A DNA stretch of 20,576 nt, from positions 1 to 20,576 of the forward strand of contig JAJZVM010000069.1 of the NCBI GenBank assembly GCA_021845645.1. Direction: 5' to 3'. Under the pieces are notes generated by a model. It was not told where the DNA came from and did no database searches. It saw nothing but the letters and a program-made list of their open reading frames with translations. The translations under genes were made by a program, and so were the position numbers. The stretch's first letter is position 1. Every line of letters starts with the position of its first letter. The stretch is from Bacillota bacterium. Lineage in GTDB: Bacteria > Bacillota_E > JAJZYS01 > JAJYTV01. This document shows positions 7,561 through 13,357 of this stretch, in pieces.

Positions 7561-8114
7561 CCGGTCTCGACGGGTACACCTACCACAGCCCCTGGCCGGG
7601 AGGCACGCGAGGCGCCATGGCAGTCCTGCAGGCGGCGGGTCTGATCGCCCTGCCCGTCGCTGGGTGGGGAGCGTGGGGGCTACTCGCGGCGATGGGCAGG
7701 CCGGTGCACACGGAGGCGGCCATCCGACTACTCACCCATCCGCTCGCATCGGCGGGCTTGGCGGCGGCGGTGGCCGTCGTCCATGAGGCGCTGCACGTGG
7801 CGGCCGCATGGGCGCTGGGGCTGAGGCCGAGCGCCCGATGGACGCGGCACGGGCCGGCGGTGGCGACGTACGGGGTCCTGGGGCCGTGGGAGATCACGGT
7901 GACAAACCTCATCCCGCTGATGGTGGGGACGCTGATCGCGCTCATGGCAGCCGCGAGGGATCCGGCGGTCGCGTGGTACGCATGGACCCTCAATGCCGCG
8001 GCGTCGGTGGCAGACATCGCGACCGTCCTCCACCTCCTCCTGCTCCCGCGCGGGGCACGGGTGGCGAGTGGCGTGAGCGAGCGGGACGGGGTGTGGGTGC
8101 GGGCAGCAAAGTGA
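7557..8114 (+). CDS. Integral membrane zincin-like protein with HEALH motif
   Basis: The ATG overlaps the TadG-like stop as ATGA. The 185-residue product has about four hydrophobic helices. HEALH at 76-80 lies in the helix AVAVVHEALHVAAAWALG, and a later helix contains N146 and D153 (LNAAASVADIATVLHL). HExxH plus a distant N...S..D helix is the layout of DUF3267-type putative zincin peptidases of the membrane, related in form to M50 site-2 proteases. It is the last gene of the tad row and is followed by terminator-like hairpins. A role in processing a pilus or signalling protein is possible, but the substrate is unknown and it should not be taken as the prepilin peptidase, which is an aspartic enzyme. 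Confidence 0.65.
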   Translation: MTGLDGYTYHSPWPGGTRGAMAVLQAAGLIALPVAGWGAWGLLAAMGRPVHTEAAIRLLTHPLASAGLAAAVAVVHEALHVAAAWALGLRPSARWTRHGPAVATYGVLGPWEITVTNLIPLMVGTLIALMAAARDPAVAWYAWTLNAAASVADIATVLHLLLLPRGARVASGVSERDGVWVRAAK

Positions 8115-8116
8115 GA

Positions 8117-8140
8117 CCCCCAGGGGTGGCACCCTGGGGG
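8117..8140 (+). terminator. Terminator-like hairpin after the tad locus
   Basis: CCCCCAGGG (8117-8125) and CCCTGGGGG (8132-8140) form a perfect 9-bp stem with loop GTGGCA, beginning five bases after the TGA at 8112-8114. No T-run follows, so termination would need Rho or a stacked-hairpin mechanism. Confidence 0.5.
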
Positions 8141-8146
8141 GGGTGG

Positions 8147-8166
8147 CCCCGAGATGAAGCTCGGGG
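8147..8166 (+). terminator. Second hairpin after the tad locus
   Basis: CCCCGAG (8147-8153) and CTCGGGG (8160-8166) form a perfect 7-bp stem with loop ATGAAG, six bases after the first hairpin. The pair probably closes the tad transcript or protects its 3' end. Confidence 0.45.
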
Positions 8167-8264
8167 TGGCGGAGACTTCTTTGAAATAGCTCGGGGGCTC
8201 GAAATTGGCGATTTCGGGGCCCGGGAGGCGAACTCAGTATAGACCGGCACATAGGCGAGCGCAA

Positions 8265-8298
8265 GATGTCCACCCCCGCGAGAGCGGCGGTGGACATC
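8265..8298 (+). promoter_or_regulatory. Long inverted repeat with GAGA tetraloop
   Basis: GATGTCCACC (8265-8274) pairs perfectly with GGTGGACATC (8289-8298). After one C-C mismatch, CCGC (8276-8279) pairs with GCGG (8284-8287) around GAGA, a GNRA-type tetraloop. It ends about ten bases before the ribosome site of the gene at 8329. It may be an operator or a structured 5' leader. Confidence 0.6.
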
Positions 8299-8328
8299 GT
8301 CTCAACGAGGGAGGAGGAGGTCGGACAG

Positions 8329-8688
8329 ATGCGAGCACAGGAGATCGACGGTGCCCTGCGACGGGTGGCCGAGGAACACGTCGGCGAGCGGGTGGCCCTG
8401 CGGTGGCGAGGGCGACGGTCAGAGCGTGCGGCCACGGCCGAGCCCGAGGGGGCCGTGGCCGGGGTAATCGCGGAAGCGTGCCTGACGGGGATGGTCGTGA
8501 GGACAGAATGGGGGACGCGGAGCTATCTCGCCTACCGCGACCTGTACGCGGAGCACCTGCTGGCCGTGGGGCAGGACCCGGCGACCGCGGCGATCCGCGA
8601 GGCAGTGCAACGGCTCAGGCAGGAGGCGGCGAGGACGGACCCGAGGCGGCGGCCGCACGCGGGCAGGGTGGCGGGCATCCCCGCGTGA
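8329..8688 (+). CDS. Hypothetical soluble protein, 119 residues
   Basis: ATG 8329 is chosen because GAGGGAGGAGGAGG (8308-8321) precedes it; an in-frame ATG at 8266 falls inside the inverted repeat and has no ribosome site. The product is charged and soluble, with no signal peptide or membrane helix. A helical N-terminus (IDGALRRVAEEHVGERVALR) is followed by a strand-rich middle (GMVVRTEWGTRSYLAYRDLY) and a helical, basic C-terminus (IREAVQRLRQEAARTDPRRR). I do not recognise the family; a small beta-barrel with a C-terminal helix is a guess. It opens the accessory cassette and is followed 14 bases later by a small membrane protein gene. Confidence 0.6.
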   Translation: MRAQEIDGALRRVAEEHVGERVALRWRGRRSERAATAEPEGAVAGVIAEACLTGMVVRTEWGTRSYLAYRDLYAEHLLAVGQDPATAAIREAVQRLRQEAARTDPRRRPHAGRVAGIPA

Positions 8689-8702
8689 GGAGGAGGGACG
8701 AG

Positions 8703-8813
8703 ATGCGGGCATGGACGGAGATGGCCCGACAGGCAGCATGGCTCGCGATGCTCACAGCGATAGCGGTCGTGGGCGTGTGGATGATGCTGCCGGCGACGAT
8801 GCCGGGGAAGTGA
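8703..8813 (+). CDS. 36-residue single-helix membrane protein, copy 1
   Basis: ATG 8703 follows GAGGAGGAGGGACGAG. The product MRAWTEMARQAAWLAMLTAI... has one hydrophobic helix (about residues 12-30) and ends PATMPGK. A second gene at 9175 encodes a protein matching it at most positions, and the similarity extends into the ribosome site, so this is a real duplicated gene rather than a chance frame. No known family is recognised. The usual roles of such small proteins (membrane regulator, toxin, pore) cannot be told apart from sequence alone. Confidence 0.65.
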   Translation: MRAWTEMARQAAWLAMLTAIAVVGVWMMLPATMPGK

Positions 8814-8830
8814 AAGGGAGGATGAGTGGG

Positions 8831-9097
8831 ATGGGTGAGATGAGCGAGGCGGAGATCCGGGCGAAAGTGCATGCGTTGGAGGACTACGAACTGATTCTCG
8901 GGGCGGCGGTTAAGACCTTGCTCGTGAGTCCTCTCTTGGTGGCGATCCTGTTCTTCTCATCATCGCGTCAAGCAGCGGTCACAGTAGGCGGCATGCTCGT
9001 TGGAGCGTGGGTGCCGACCATTGTTGCGCGGTGGTTGCTAGACCGTGCAGAAGCGCGCGTTGAACGGGATGCAGAGCGTTTGGGCATAGAAATGTGA
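8831..9097 (+). CDS. Small two-helix membrane protein with MGEMSEAEIR start
   Basis: ATG 8831 is preferred over ATG 8822 because GGGAGG (8816-8821) lies nine bases upstream. The 88 residues begin MGEMSEAEIRAKVHALEDYE, a charged amphipathic helix, followed by two hydrophobic helices (about 28-44 and 52-70) and a charged tail (RAEARVERDAERLGIEM). The N-terminal block recurs in the genes at 9302 and 9694, which otherwise differ. The family is not recognised. Third codon positions are less GC-rich than in flanking genes, which hints at separate acquisition. Confidence 0.6.
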   Translation: MGEMSEAEIRAKVHALEDYELILGAAVKTLLVSPLLVAILFFSSSRQAAVTVGGMLVGAWVPTIVARWLLDRAEARVERDAERLGIEM

Positions 9098-9108
9098 TCG
9101 GAGGATAA

Positions 9109-9170
9109 GCCCCCTCCTCGTCGCTGCGCTCCTTCCTCCCCCCCACACCTGTGTGCGAGGGGAGGAGGGA
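9109..9170 (+). repeat. Pyrimidine-rich repeat, copy 1, able to mask a ribosome site
   Basis: The block GCCCCCTCCTCG, then TCGCTGCGCTCCTTCC and a C-run (9109-9148), is repeated almost exactly at 10006-10046. TCCTCCCC (9134-9141) pairs with GGGGAGGA (9159-9166), the ribosome site of the gene at 9175, and CACA/TGTG (9144-9147/9152-9155) extends the fold inside. CCCCCTCCTC (9110-9119) is a second possible partner for the same ribosome site. Confidence 0.6.
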
Positions 9171-9174
9171 CGAG

Positions 9175-9285
9175 ATGCGGGCATGGACAGAGGTGGCCAG
9201 ACAGGCGGCGTGGCTGACGATGCTCACGGTGATGGGGGCTGTGGGCGTGTGGATGCTGATACCGGCGACGATGCCGGCGAGATGA
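9175..9285 (+). CDS. 36-residue single-helix membrane protein, copy 2
   Basis: ATG 9175 follows GGGGAGGAGGGACGAG. The product MRAWTEVARQAAWLTMLTVM... ends PATMPAR and is a paralogue of the protein at 8703, with the same length, helix and ends. Differences are mostly conservative or at third positions, so the frame has been kept under selection after duplication. Its ribosome site can be locked in the hairpin with the upstream pyrimidine repeat, which copy 1 lacks, so the two copies may be controlled differently. Function unknown. Confidence 0.65.
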   Translation: MRAWTEVARQAAWLTMLTVMGAVGVWMLIPATMPAR

Positions 9286-9301
9286 AAGGGAGGGGATCGG
9301 G

Positions 9302-9679
9302 GTGGGCGAGATGAGTGAGGCGGCAACGCGACTGACGCCGCGTCAGAGACGGACGATCGTTTGGACCGTACGCATCATTGGCGCACCATTCGCCGCGATT
9401 GCGCTCTACTACGTGGCCACCTACCTCCTGCTGGGCGGCGAGGTGCTCGGTATGGCCTGGCGCTGGTCAGCACTCTCGGACAGCGATCGGGTGTGGGCCA
9501 CGCTGATGTACTCGGCGATTCCGCTGGTGGCAAGCGCATTGACGTGGTGGGTGAGCAAGGGGCAGAGGCGGGTGTGGCGGTACGGACAAGTCCTGCTGGT
9601 GCTCGTGATCTGGGGACTGGGTGTGGCACACGGCAACGCGCATCCGGGCGATGTGCTGAGCATGCTGCGGCACTGGTGA
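9302..9679 (+). CDS. Membrane protein, 125 residues, three helices, VGEMSEA start
   Basis: The GTG start at 9302 follows AAAGGGAGGGGATC and gives the start (V/M)GEMSEAATRLTPRQRR, matching the cap of the 8831 product. Three hydrophobic helices follow (about 19-40, 65-82, 95-108), separated by short polar segments (RWSALSDSDRVW; SKGQRRVWRYG), and the end is HGNAHPGDVLSMLRHW. Apart from the cap it is not alike to the neighbours. It comes 16 bases after the second 36-residue gene, just as 8831 follows the first, so the gene pair is a repeated module. Family not recognised. Confidence 0.6.
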   Translation: MGEMSEAATRLTPRQRRTIVWTVRIIGAPFAAIALYYVATYLLLGGEVLGMAWRWSALSDSDRVWATLMYSAIPLVASALTWWVSKGQRRVWRYGQVLLVLVIWGLGVAHGNAHPGDVLSMLRHW

Positions 9680-9693
9680 GAGGGAGGATCGAG

Positions 9694-9999
9694 ATGGATG
9701 AGATGAACGAGGCGGAGATCCGTTGGCAGGTCGAGGCGCTTCAGCGAAGGCTAGATTTGATCGCTGTGAGGCAGGATCGGCTGCTGAGCGCAGGTGGAAT
9801 TATGGAGTGCCTGATTATGCCATATCTGGCCTCTGTGGCTGCCGTTGCCTGCATCTCGCCTGCTGCCATGTATTGGTGGGCCGTCATTGGGGCAGGGGCG
9901 ATGGCAGTAGGATTTGCGGGACTGGCGGCGGCGCTGGCGATTACAAAGGGGTGGCGACATGGCCTCGAACAAGACATAGATCGTCTTGCCACAAAGTAG
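9694..9999 (+). CDS. Membrane protein, 101 residues, MDEMNEAEIR start
   Basis: ATG 9694 follows GAGAGGGAGGATCGAG. The cap MDEMNEAEIRWQVEALQRRL closely resembles that of the 8831 product (EMSEAEIRAKVHALE). A coiled-coil-like stretch is followed by two hydrophobic helices (about 37-58 and 62-84) and a charged tail (KGWRHGLEQDIDRLATK). It is the third member of the cap-sharing group and lies 14 bases after the previous gene, but has no 36-residue partner before it. Overall layout is most like the 8831 product. Function unknown. Confidence 0.6.
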   Translation: MDEMNEAEIRWQVEALQRRLDLIAVRQDRLLSAGGIMECLIMPYLASVAAVACISPAAMYWWAVIGAGAMAVGFAGLAAALAITKGWRHGLEQDIDRLATK

Positions 10000-10005
10000 G
10001 TACCT

Positions 10006-10069
10006 GCCCCCCTCCTCGTCGCTGCGCTCCTTCCTCCCCCCCCACACTGCGTTTTGAGGGGGAGGAGGC
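10006..10069 (+). repeat. Pyrimidine-rich repeat, copy 2, with orphan ribosome site
   Basis: This copy matches 9109-9148 almost base for base. TCCTCCCCC (10032-10040) pairs with GGGGGAGGA (10058-10066). Unlike copy 1, no start codon follows at useful distance (GGCAGGATAAAAGG), so it may be the remnant of a lost gene module. Confidence 0.55.
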
Positions 10070-10079
10070 AGGATAAAAG

Positions 10080-10235
10080 GGGGTCCTACACACAAGCGGC
10101 GGTGCCGCTTGGGGAGGCATTTTGTAAATCCGACACCGCCCATACGGGTCCAGCAAGAGGTCCAACACATGTCCCATACAGGTTCTACACATACTCGAAC
10201 CCCGCTCTAGGAGCGGGATTCAGCGCTTGGAGGGG
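10080..10235. other. Probable oriT/operator region upstream of the relaxase genes
   Basis: About 150 gene-free bases immediately before the accessory and relaxase genes, the classical position of oriT. It holds the inverted repeat CAAGCGGC/GCCGCTTG (10093-10100/10104-10111), four imperfect tandem repeats (GGTCCAGCAAGA at 10147, GGTCCAACACAT at 10159, GTCCCATACA at 10171, GGTTCTACACAT at 10181) and a hairpin repeat at 10192-10233. GGTCCTACACA at 10082 is an isolated match. The nic site cannot be placed from sequence alone. Confidence 0.45.
10192..10233 (+). repeat. CTAGGAGCGGG hairpin repeat, copy 1
   Basis: CCCGCT (10201-10206) and AGCGGG (10212-10217) form a 6-bp stem with loop CTAGG. Flanks CGAACC before and TTC-GCGCTTGGAGG after are shared with the copy at 13239-13276. 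Both copies lie ahead of a ribbon-helix-helix gene, so an autoregulatory operator is possible; the outline also resembles IS200/IS605 right ends. Confidence 0.55.
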
Positions 10236-10246
10236 GAGTGTGCAAC

Positions 10247-10744
10247 ATGCCAAGGGTGAACCGCGCTGCCACGCGCGACGTTCGGGTCATGTTTGACGAC
10301 GCGACCTACCAGATGCTTCGGGAGGCGTCGCTGAAGCGCCACGAACCCGTGGCTGCGATCATTCGGCGGGCGGTCAGCCGCATGCTCCGTCAGGAGGCCG
10401 CCGACGACGGAGCGCAGGTGTTGGCCGAGGCGGTCCGGGGAGTCCTGCGCGAGGAGCTCCAGCCGGTGCGACGGCTCGCGTTTCTGGGGGCGTTCGAGAG
10501 CTCCCATGGGGTCGAACTGGCCCGGCGATTCCAGCGGCAGGACTTGTTCACGAGGATGACTGCTGGCGGTAGTCAAAGGCCGACGCAGGAGGTCATGCAG
10601 TCGATTGCCAATTCGATCGCCACGGCCGACGCCGAGGCCCGCCGCTGGGCTGCGCAGCGCACTCGCGATCCCGAGCCTGCGGACCCCGCGGACGAGGCAC
10701 CTCCGGCTCCGCTGCCGAGCGACGACGCGATCGGCGCCGACTGA
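10247..10744 (+). CDS. Ribbon-helix-helix-like relaxosome accessory protein (MobC-type)
   Basis: ATG 10247 is chosen because GGAGGGGG (10229-10236) lies ten bases upstream; GTG 10238 is too close. The 165-residue product starts with a basic segment, then a strand and two helices (RDVRVMFDDATYQMLREASL, then HEPVAAIIRRAVSRMLRQ), which fits a ribbon-helix-helix DNA-binding fold at about residues 10-50. A helical middle and an acidic Pro/Ala-rich tail (PADEAPPAPLPSDDAIGAD) follow. Located between the iteron region and the relaxase, it probably binds oriT and recruits the relaxase, and may repress its own operon. Exact family not certain. Confidence 0.65.
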   Translation: MPRVNRAATRDVRVMFDDATYQMLREASLKRHEPVAAIIRRAVSRMLRQEAADDGAQVLAEAVRGVLREELQPVRRLAFLGAFESSHGVELARRFQRQDLFTRMTAGGSQRPTQEVMQSIANSIATADAEARRWAAQRTRDPEPADPADEAPPAPLPSDDAIGAD

Positions 10745-10749
10745 CGGGT

Positions 10750-10787
10750 CCCGGGGTCACCCCCCCGGGGCTCTCTCCATTTAACGA
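10750..10787 (+). promoter_or_regulatory. Hairpin plus CCATTTAA leader before the relaxase
   Basis: CCCGGGG (10750-10756) and CCCCGGG (10763-10769) form a 7-bp stem, then CTCTCTCCATTTAACGA. Positions 10767-10787 are identical to 20241-20261, and a related block occurs at 15988-16008. It may attenuate transcription or mark an mRNA processing point. Confidence 0.5.
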
Positions 10788-10801
10788 AGGAGGTGACTCC
10801 C

Positions 10802-12244
10802 GTGCGTCCCCTGATCGTCAAAAGCAGCTATTACCGTCCCGGTGGTGGCCGGCGCAACGGCATGCAGGCGGCTGTCGCGCACTTGAAGTATATGGCAAAT
10901 CCTCGCAAGGAGGAGCTCGTCACCGACGCCGAGACCTTGCGCGAGGCCGAGGCCGACGAGGCTGCAATCCACGCCAAGTACATGTCGGAGCGTCCCGGGA
11001 GCCAGGGGCTCTTCGGCGCCGATCCAGCCAACCCGCCCGACCAGGCCGCTCTCCTCAAGGAGCTGGAGCATCACCAGGGCCCGGTCTGGCGCCTCTTCGT
11101 CTCGGTCCACGAGGACGATGCCCGTGCCATGGGCGGTCAGCTCATGCACCGCCAGGCCTGGGAGGACGCCGCACGGGCCGTGCTCCCGAAGATGGCCGAG
11201 GAGATGGGCATCCCGGCCGAGTCTCTCCGCTGGGCCGCTGCGATGCACCGCAAAGAAGGCCACCCGCACATTCATTTGTTGATCTGGAGCGCAGATCCGA
11301 AGCGAGGCTTCCTCGGGCGCGAGGGCCTCGACCAGAGCAAACGCGCCTGGGTCTCGGCGCTGTACGGACCCGAGCGCGAACGGTTGGGTAAGGAGAAGTC
11401 TGAGATCCGCTCCGCCCTGGGCGACACGTTTCGCGGGGCGCTGACGCGCTCGCAGTCGGACGAATTCGCGCGCAGGCTCGCGACGATCGCCGAGTCCCTC
11501 CCCGGCCAGGGGCGCCTCGCCTACGGGTACATGCCCGCCGAGGTGAAAGCCAAGATCGACAGCACTGTGGACTACGTGCTCCGTACGTCGCCCGAGCTGT
11601 CTGCGATGGCCGGGCGGTACAGCGAAATCGCGGCAGAGATGGCGAGCCACTACAGCGACCAGCCTGCGAAGATCGACCGGGCTCGGGAGAACGCCCTCTC
11701 CGACATCCGCCAGCGCCTCGGGGGTGCAGTGCTCCGGGCGGCGGCACAGATGGACGAGCGTGCAGCATGGCAGGAGATCGCCGATGAGGCGTCCCGTGCG
11801 GGCCGCGGCGATGGATCTGCGTCGCCGGAGCTCGCGGCGCTGGTCCGCGAGGAAGTCGGCCGGCTGGCGGCCTCTCTCGACAAAGAGCAGGCCCGCGAGG
11901 CGGCGCGGCGGATCCTGGCGAGCCCAGAGATGGCGGAGAAGGTGCAGAGCCTCCTCGACAAGGCCGCACGTCGCGGGCCGGCGGAGGGGGCAGAGGAGCG
12001 TGTCCAGCGGGCCCGCGAGCGCCTGGAAACTGCAGTGGCTGGTAGGCTCTTGCGTAGTGCGGAGTACGTCCGCGACCTACGCCGCTGGGAGGCGAGCAAG
12101 GCGTACACCGGCATCGGCAGGGCCCTGCAGGCGACGATCCGTCAGGCCGAGCGGGACGCCGCGCTTGCCGAGGCCCGGGCCCTGGAGGAGGAAGCGGCGC
12201 GGAAGCGGCAGCAGGCGCGTGAGGCAGAGGCTGGAGCGAGATAG
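10802..12244 (+). CDS. Relaxase, MobP-like (conjugative nickase)
   Basis: GTG 10802 lies behind AAGGAGGTGA (10787-10796); an upstream ATG at 10793 falls in that ribosome site. The 480-residue product has an N-terminal relaxase domain: VKSSYYRPGG (6-15), HLKYMA (27-32), VWRLFVSVHEDDA (95-107), and the metal-binding histidines in MHRKEGHPHIHLLIWS (H149, H154, H156, H158). This arrangement is typical of MobP-family relaxases of monoderm plasmids, which nick one strand at oriT and pilot it into the recipient. Y10/Y11 are candidates for the catalytic tyrosine. From about residue 280 on it is Ala/Arg/Glu-rich and coiled-coil-like. It is followed 12 bases later by the ParM-like gene. Confidence 0.82.
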   Translation: MRPLIVKSSYYRPGGGRRNGMQAAVAHLKYMANPRKEELVTDAETLREAEADEAAIHAKYMSERPGSQGLFGADPANPPDQAALLKELEHHQGPVWRLFVSVHEDDARAMGGQLMHRQAWEDAARAVLPKMAEEMGIPAESLRWAAAMHRKEGHPHIHLLIWSADPKRGFLGREGLDQSKRAWVSALYGPERERLGKEKSEIRSALGDTFRGALTRSQSDEFARRLATIAESLPGQGRLAYGYMPAEVKAKIDSTVDYVLRTSPELSAMAGRYSEIAAEMASHYSDQPAKIDRARENALSDIRQRLGGAVLRAAAQMDERAAWQEIADEASRAGRGDGSASPELAALVREEVGRLAASLDKEQAREAARRILASPEMAEKVQSLLDKAARRGPAEGAEERVQRARERLETAVAGRLLRSAEYVRDLRRWEASKAYTGIGRALQATIRQAERDAALAEARALEEEAARKRQQAREAEAGAR

Positions 12245-12256
12245 GAGGAATCACGC

Positions 12257-13234
12257 ATGCGGATCGCGATCGACGTCGGGTACGGCTTCGTGAAGGCGGC
12301 CAGCGAGTCTGGCCGCCGCGCAATCATCCCGAGTACCGTGGGTCCAGCCCGCACGGCGCGGGGCCTGGGCGCCGCCTTCGGCGACGGGCACCACCGGGAC
12401 GGGCACGACGTGGCCATCACCATGGACGGTACGGAGACCCGCTACACCATCGGCTCCGTCGCTGGCCAGCGCTCCTGGGCCTCGGATGCCGCCCAGCGCA
12501 GCGGCTACCTGCCGCTCGCGCTCACGGCGGCAGCGCTGCTCGGCGCGGAGGGAGAGGTCGAGCTGCTCGCCGGCCTGCCTCTGGCTCTCTGGCTCCAGTC
12601 CGACCAGCGCCGCGAGCTGCGCAACGCCCTGCGCGGCGTCGAGGCGACCGTGACCGTCGACGCGCGCCGGGCGCGACAGATCCGGGTGGCCGGGGCGCAG
12701 GTACTCCCTCAGGGCGCCGGGGCGTTCGCGGCGGCCATGCGGGAGGACCCCGGACTCGCCGAGCGGCCCGTCGGACTCATCGACATCGGCTACCGCACGA
12801 CTGACTACCTGGCCATGCGGCGCACGGCGGGTGCGGTGGTGCCCGACGAGGCCGCGTGCGGGAGCATCGACCTCGGGGCTGGGCGGGTGTTCGAAGCGGT
12901 CCGCCAGGCCCTCTCCGACCAGACGGGCGTCATGCTGGCGGCCGGCGCCGTCGAGGACGCGCTGGAGAACTACCACGGGCGGCTGACGATCCGGGGGCGC
13001 GACTACGACGTGGCTGCCCTGGTCGACGCCCAGGCGGAGGCACTCACCACAGCCATCGCGGAGCAGGTCCAGCGAGCCTGGAGTGACCGGCTCGACCTGA
13101 TGGGCGCCGTGCTCCTGGCGGGTGGCGGCGGGGAGATCCTCGCCAAGCACCTGCGCAGGCTGCACCCGCGGGTACGGCTACTCGACCGGGCGCTCTACGC
13201 CAACGCCGAGGGCTACCTCGTCATGGCCGGGTAA
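12257..13234 (+). CDS. ParM/StbA-like plasmid actin
   Basis: ATG 12257 follows TAGGAGGAAT. The 325-residue length is usual for ParM-type actins. Phosphate-1 motif is IDVGYGFVK (5-13), phosphate-2 is LIDIGYRTTDYLAM (174-187), and the adenosine motif is VLLAGGGGEIL (about 284-294), with NAEGYLVMAG at the end as in ParM/Alp proteins. ParM polymerises with ATP to push plasmid copies apart. A classical parM operon has a ParR DNA-binding adaptor downstream; here the nearest candidate is the ribbon-helix-helix gene at 13358, but a terminator separates the two. Instead parM is tied to the relaxase gene, which is unusual. Confidence 0.85.
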   Translation: MRIAIDVGYGFVKAASESGRRAIIPSTVGPARTARGLGAAFGDGHHRDGHDVAITMDGTETRYTIGSVAGQRSWASDAAQRSGYLPLALTAAALLGAEGEVELLAGLPLALWLQSDQRRELRNALRGVEATVTVDARRARQIRVAGAQVLPQGAGAFAAAMREDPGLAERPVGLIDIGYRTTDYLAMRRTAGAVVPDEAACGSIDLGAGRVFEAVRQALSDQTGVMLAAGAVEDALENYHGRLTIRGRDYDVAALVDAQAEALTTAIAEQVQRAWSDRLDLMGAVLLAGGGGEILAKHLRRLHPRVRLLDRALYANAEGYLVMAG

Positions 13235-13238
13235 TACA

Positions 13239-13276
13239 TCCGACCCCGCGCTAGGAGCGGGTTTCGACGCTTGAGG
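13239..13276 (+). repeat. CTAGGAGCGGG hairpin repeat, copy 2
   Basis: CCCGC (13245-13249) and GCGGG (13257-13261) around GCTAGGA, with flanks CGACC before and TTTCGACGCTTGAGG after, match the copy at 10192-10233. A weaker third copy, CCGC GCTGGGA GCGG, is at 13327-13341 directly before the next ribosome site. Confidence 0.55.
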
Positions 13277-13306
13277 TAGGTGTCATTCTCTGACACCTAC
13301 CTTTTT
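13274..13306 (+). terminator. Intrinsic terminator after the relaxase-parM unit
   Basis: AGGTAGGTGTCA (13274-13285) and TGACACCTACCT (13291-13302) form a perfect 12-bp stem with loop TTCTC; counting from the stem, five Ts (13302-13306) end it. This is the only textbook Rho-independent terminator seen in the window. It separates parM from the following T4SS genes. Confidence 0.85.
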
Positions 13307-13357
13307 CGTGCAGAGAACCCGCCGCGCCGCGCTGGGAGCGGCTCAGGGAGGTATGAC

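Larger units (their letters stand above)
8115..8328. other. Gene-free stretch rich in hairpins between tad and accessory genes
   Basis: No convincing gene lies in these 214 bases. Besides the two hairpins above it holds an interrupted stem at 8190-8227 (the outermost CTC/GAG, then GGG/CCC, and the inner CGAAAT/ATTTCG around loop TGGCG) and a 10-bp inverted repeat at 8265-8298. TATAGA at 8238-8243 could be a -10 box, but no -35 at proper spacing is seen. Confidence 0.5.

Noticed and set aside
8238..8243. TATAGA as a promoter -10 box
   Set aside because: No recognisable -35 sequence 16-18 bases upstream; not listed as a promoter.
10147..10192. Tandem repeats considered as a CRISPR array
   Set aside because: The units are about 12 bp, imperfect and adjacent, without spacers; there are no cas genes.
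10192..10233. Right end of an IS200/IS605 element
   Set aside because: Only the hairpin outline fits; no tnpA, tnpB or left end lies nearby, so it is kept as a repeat of unknown nature.
10054..10296. 80-codon + frame across the oriT-like region
   Set aside because: It runs through inverted repeats and iterons, has no ribosome site, and overlaps the start of the accessory gene.
13280..13357. N-terminal extension of the ribbon-helix-helix protein from ATG 13280
   Set aside because: The extension reads through the intrinsic terminator and has no ribosome site; ATG 13358 has GGGAGG at good spacing.
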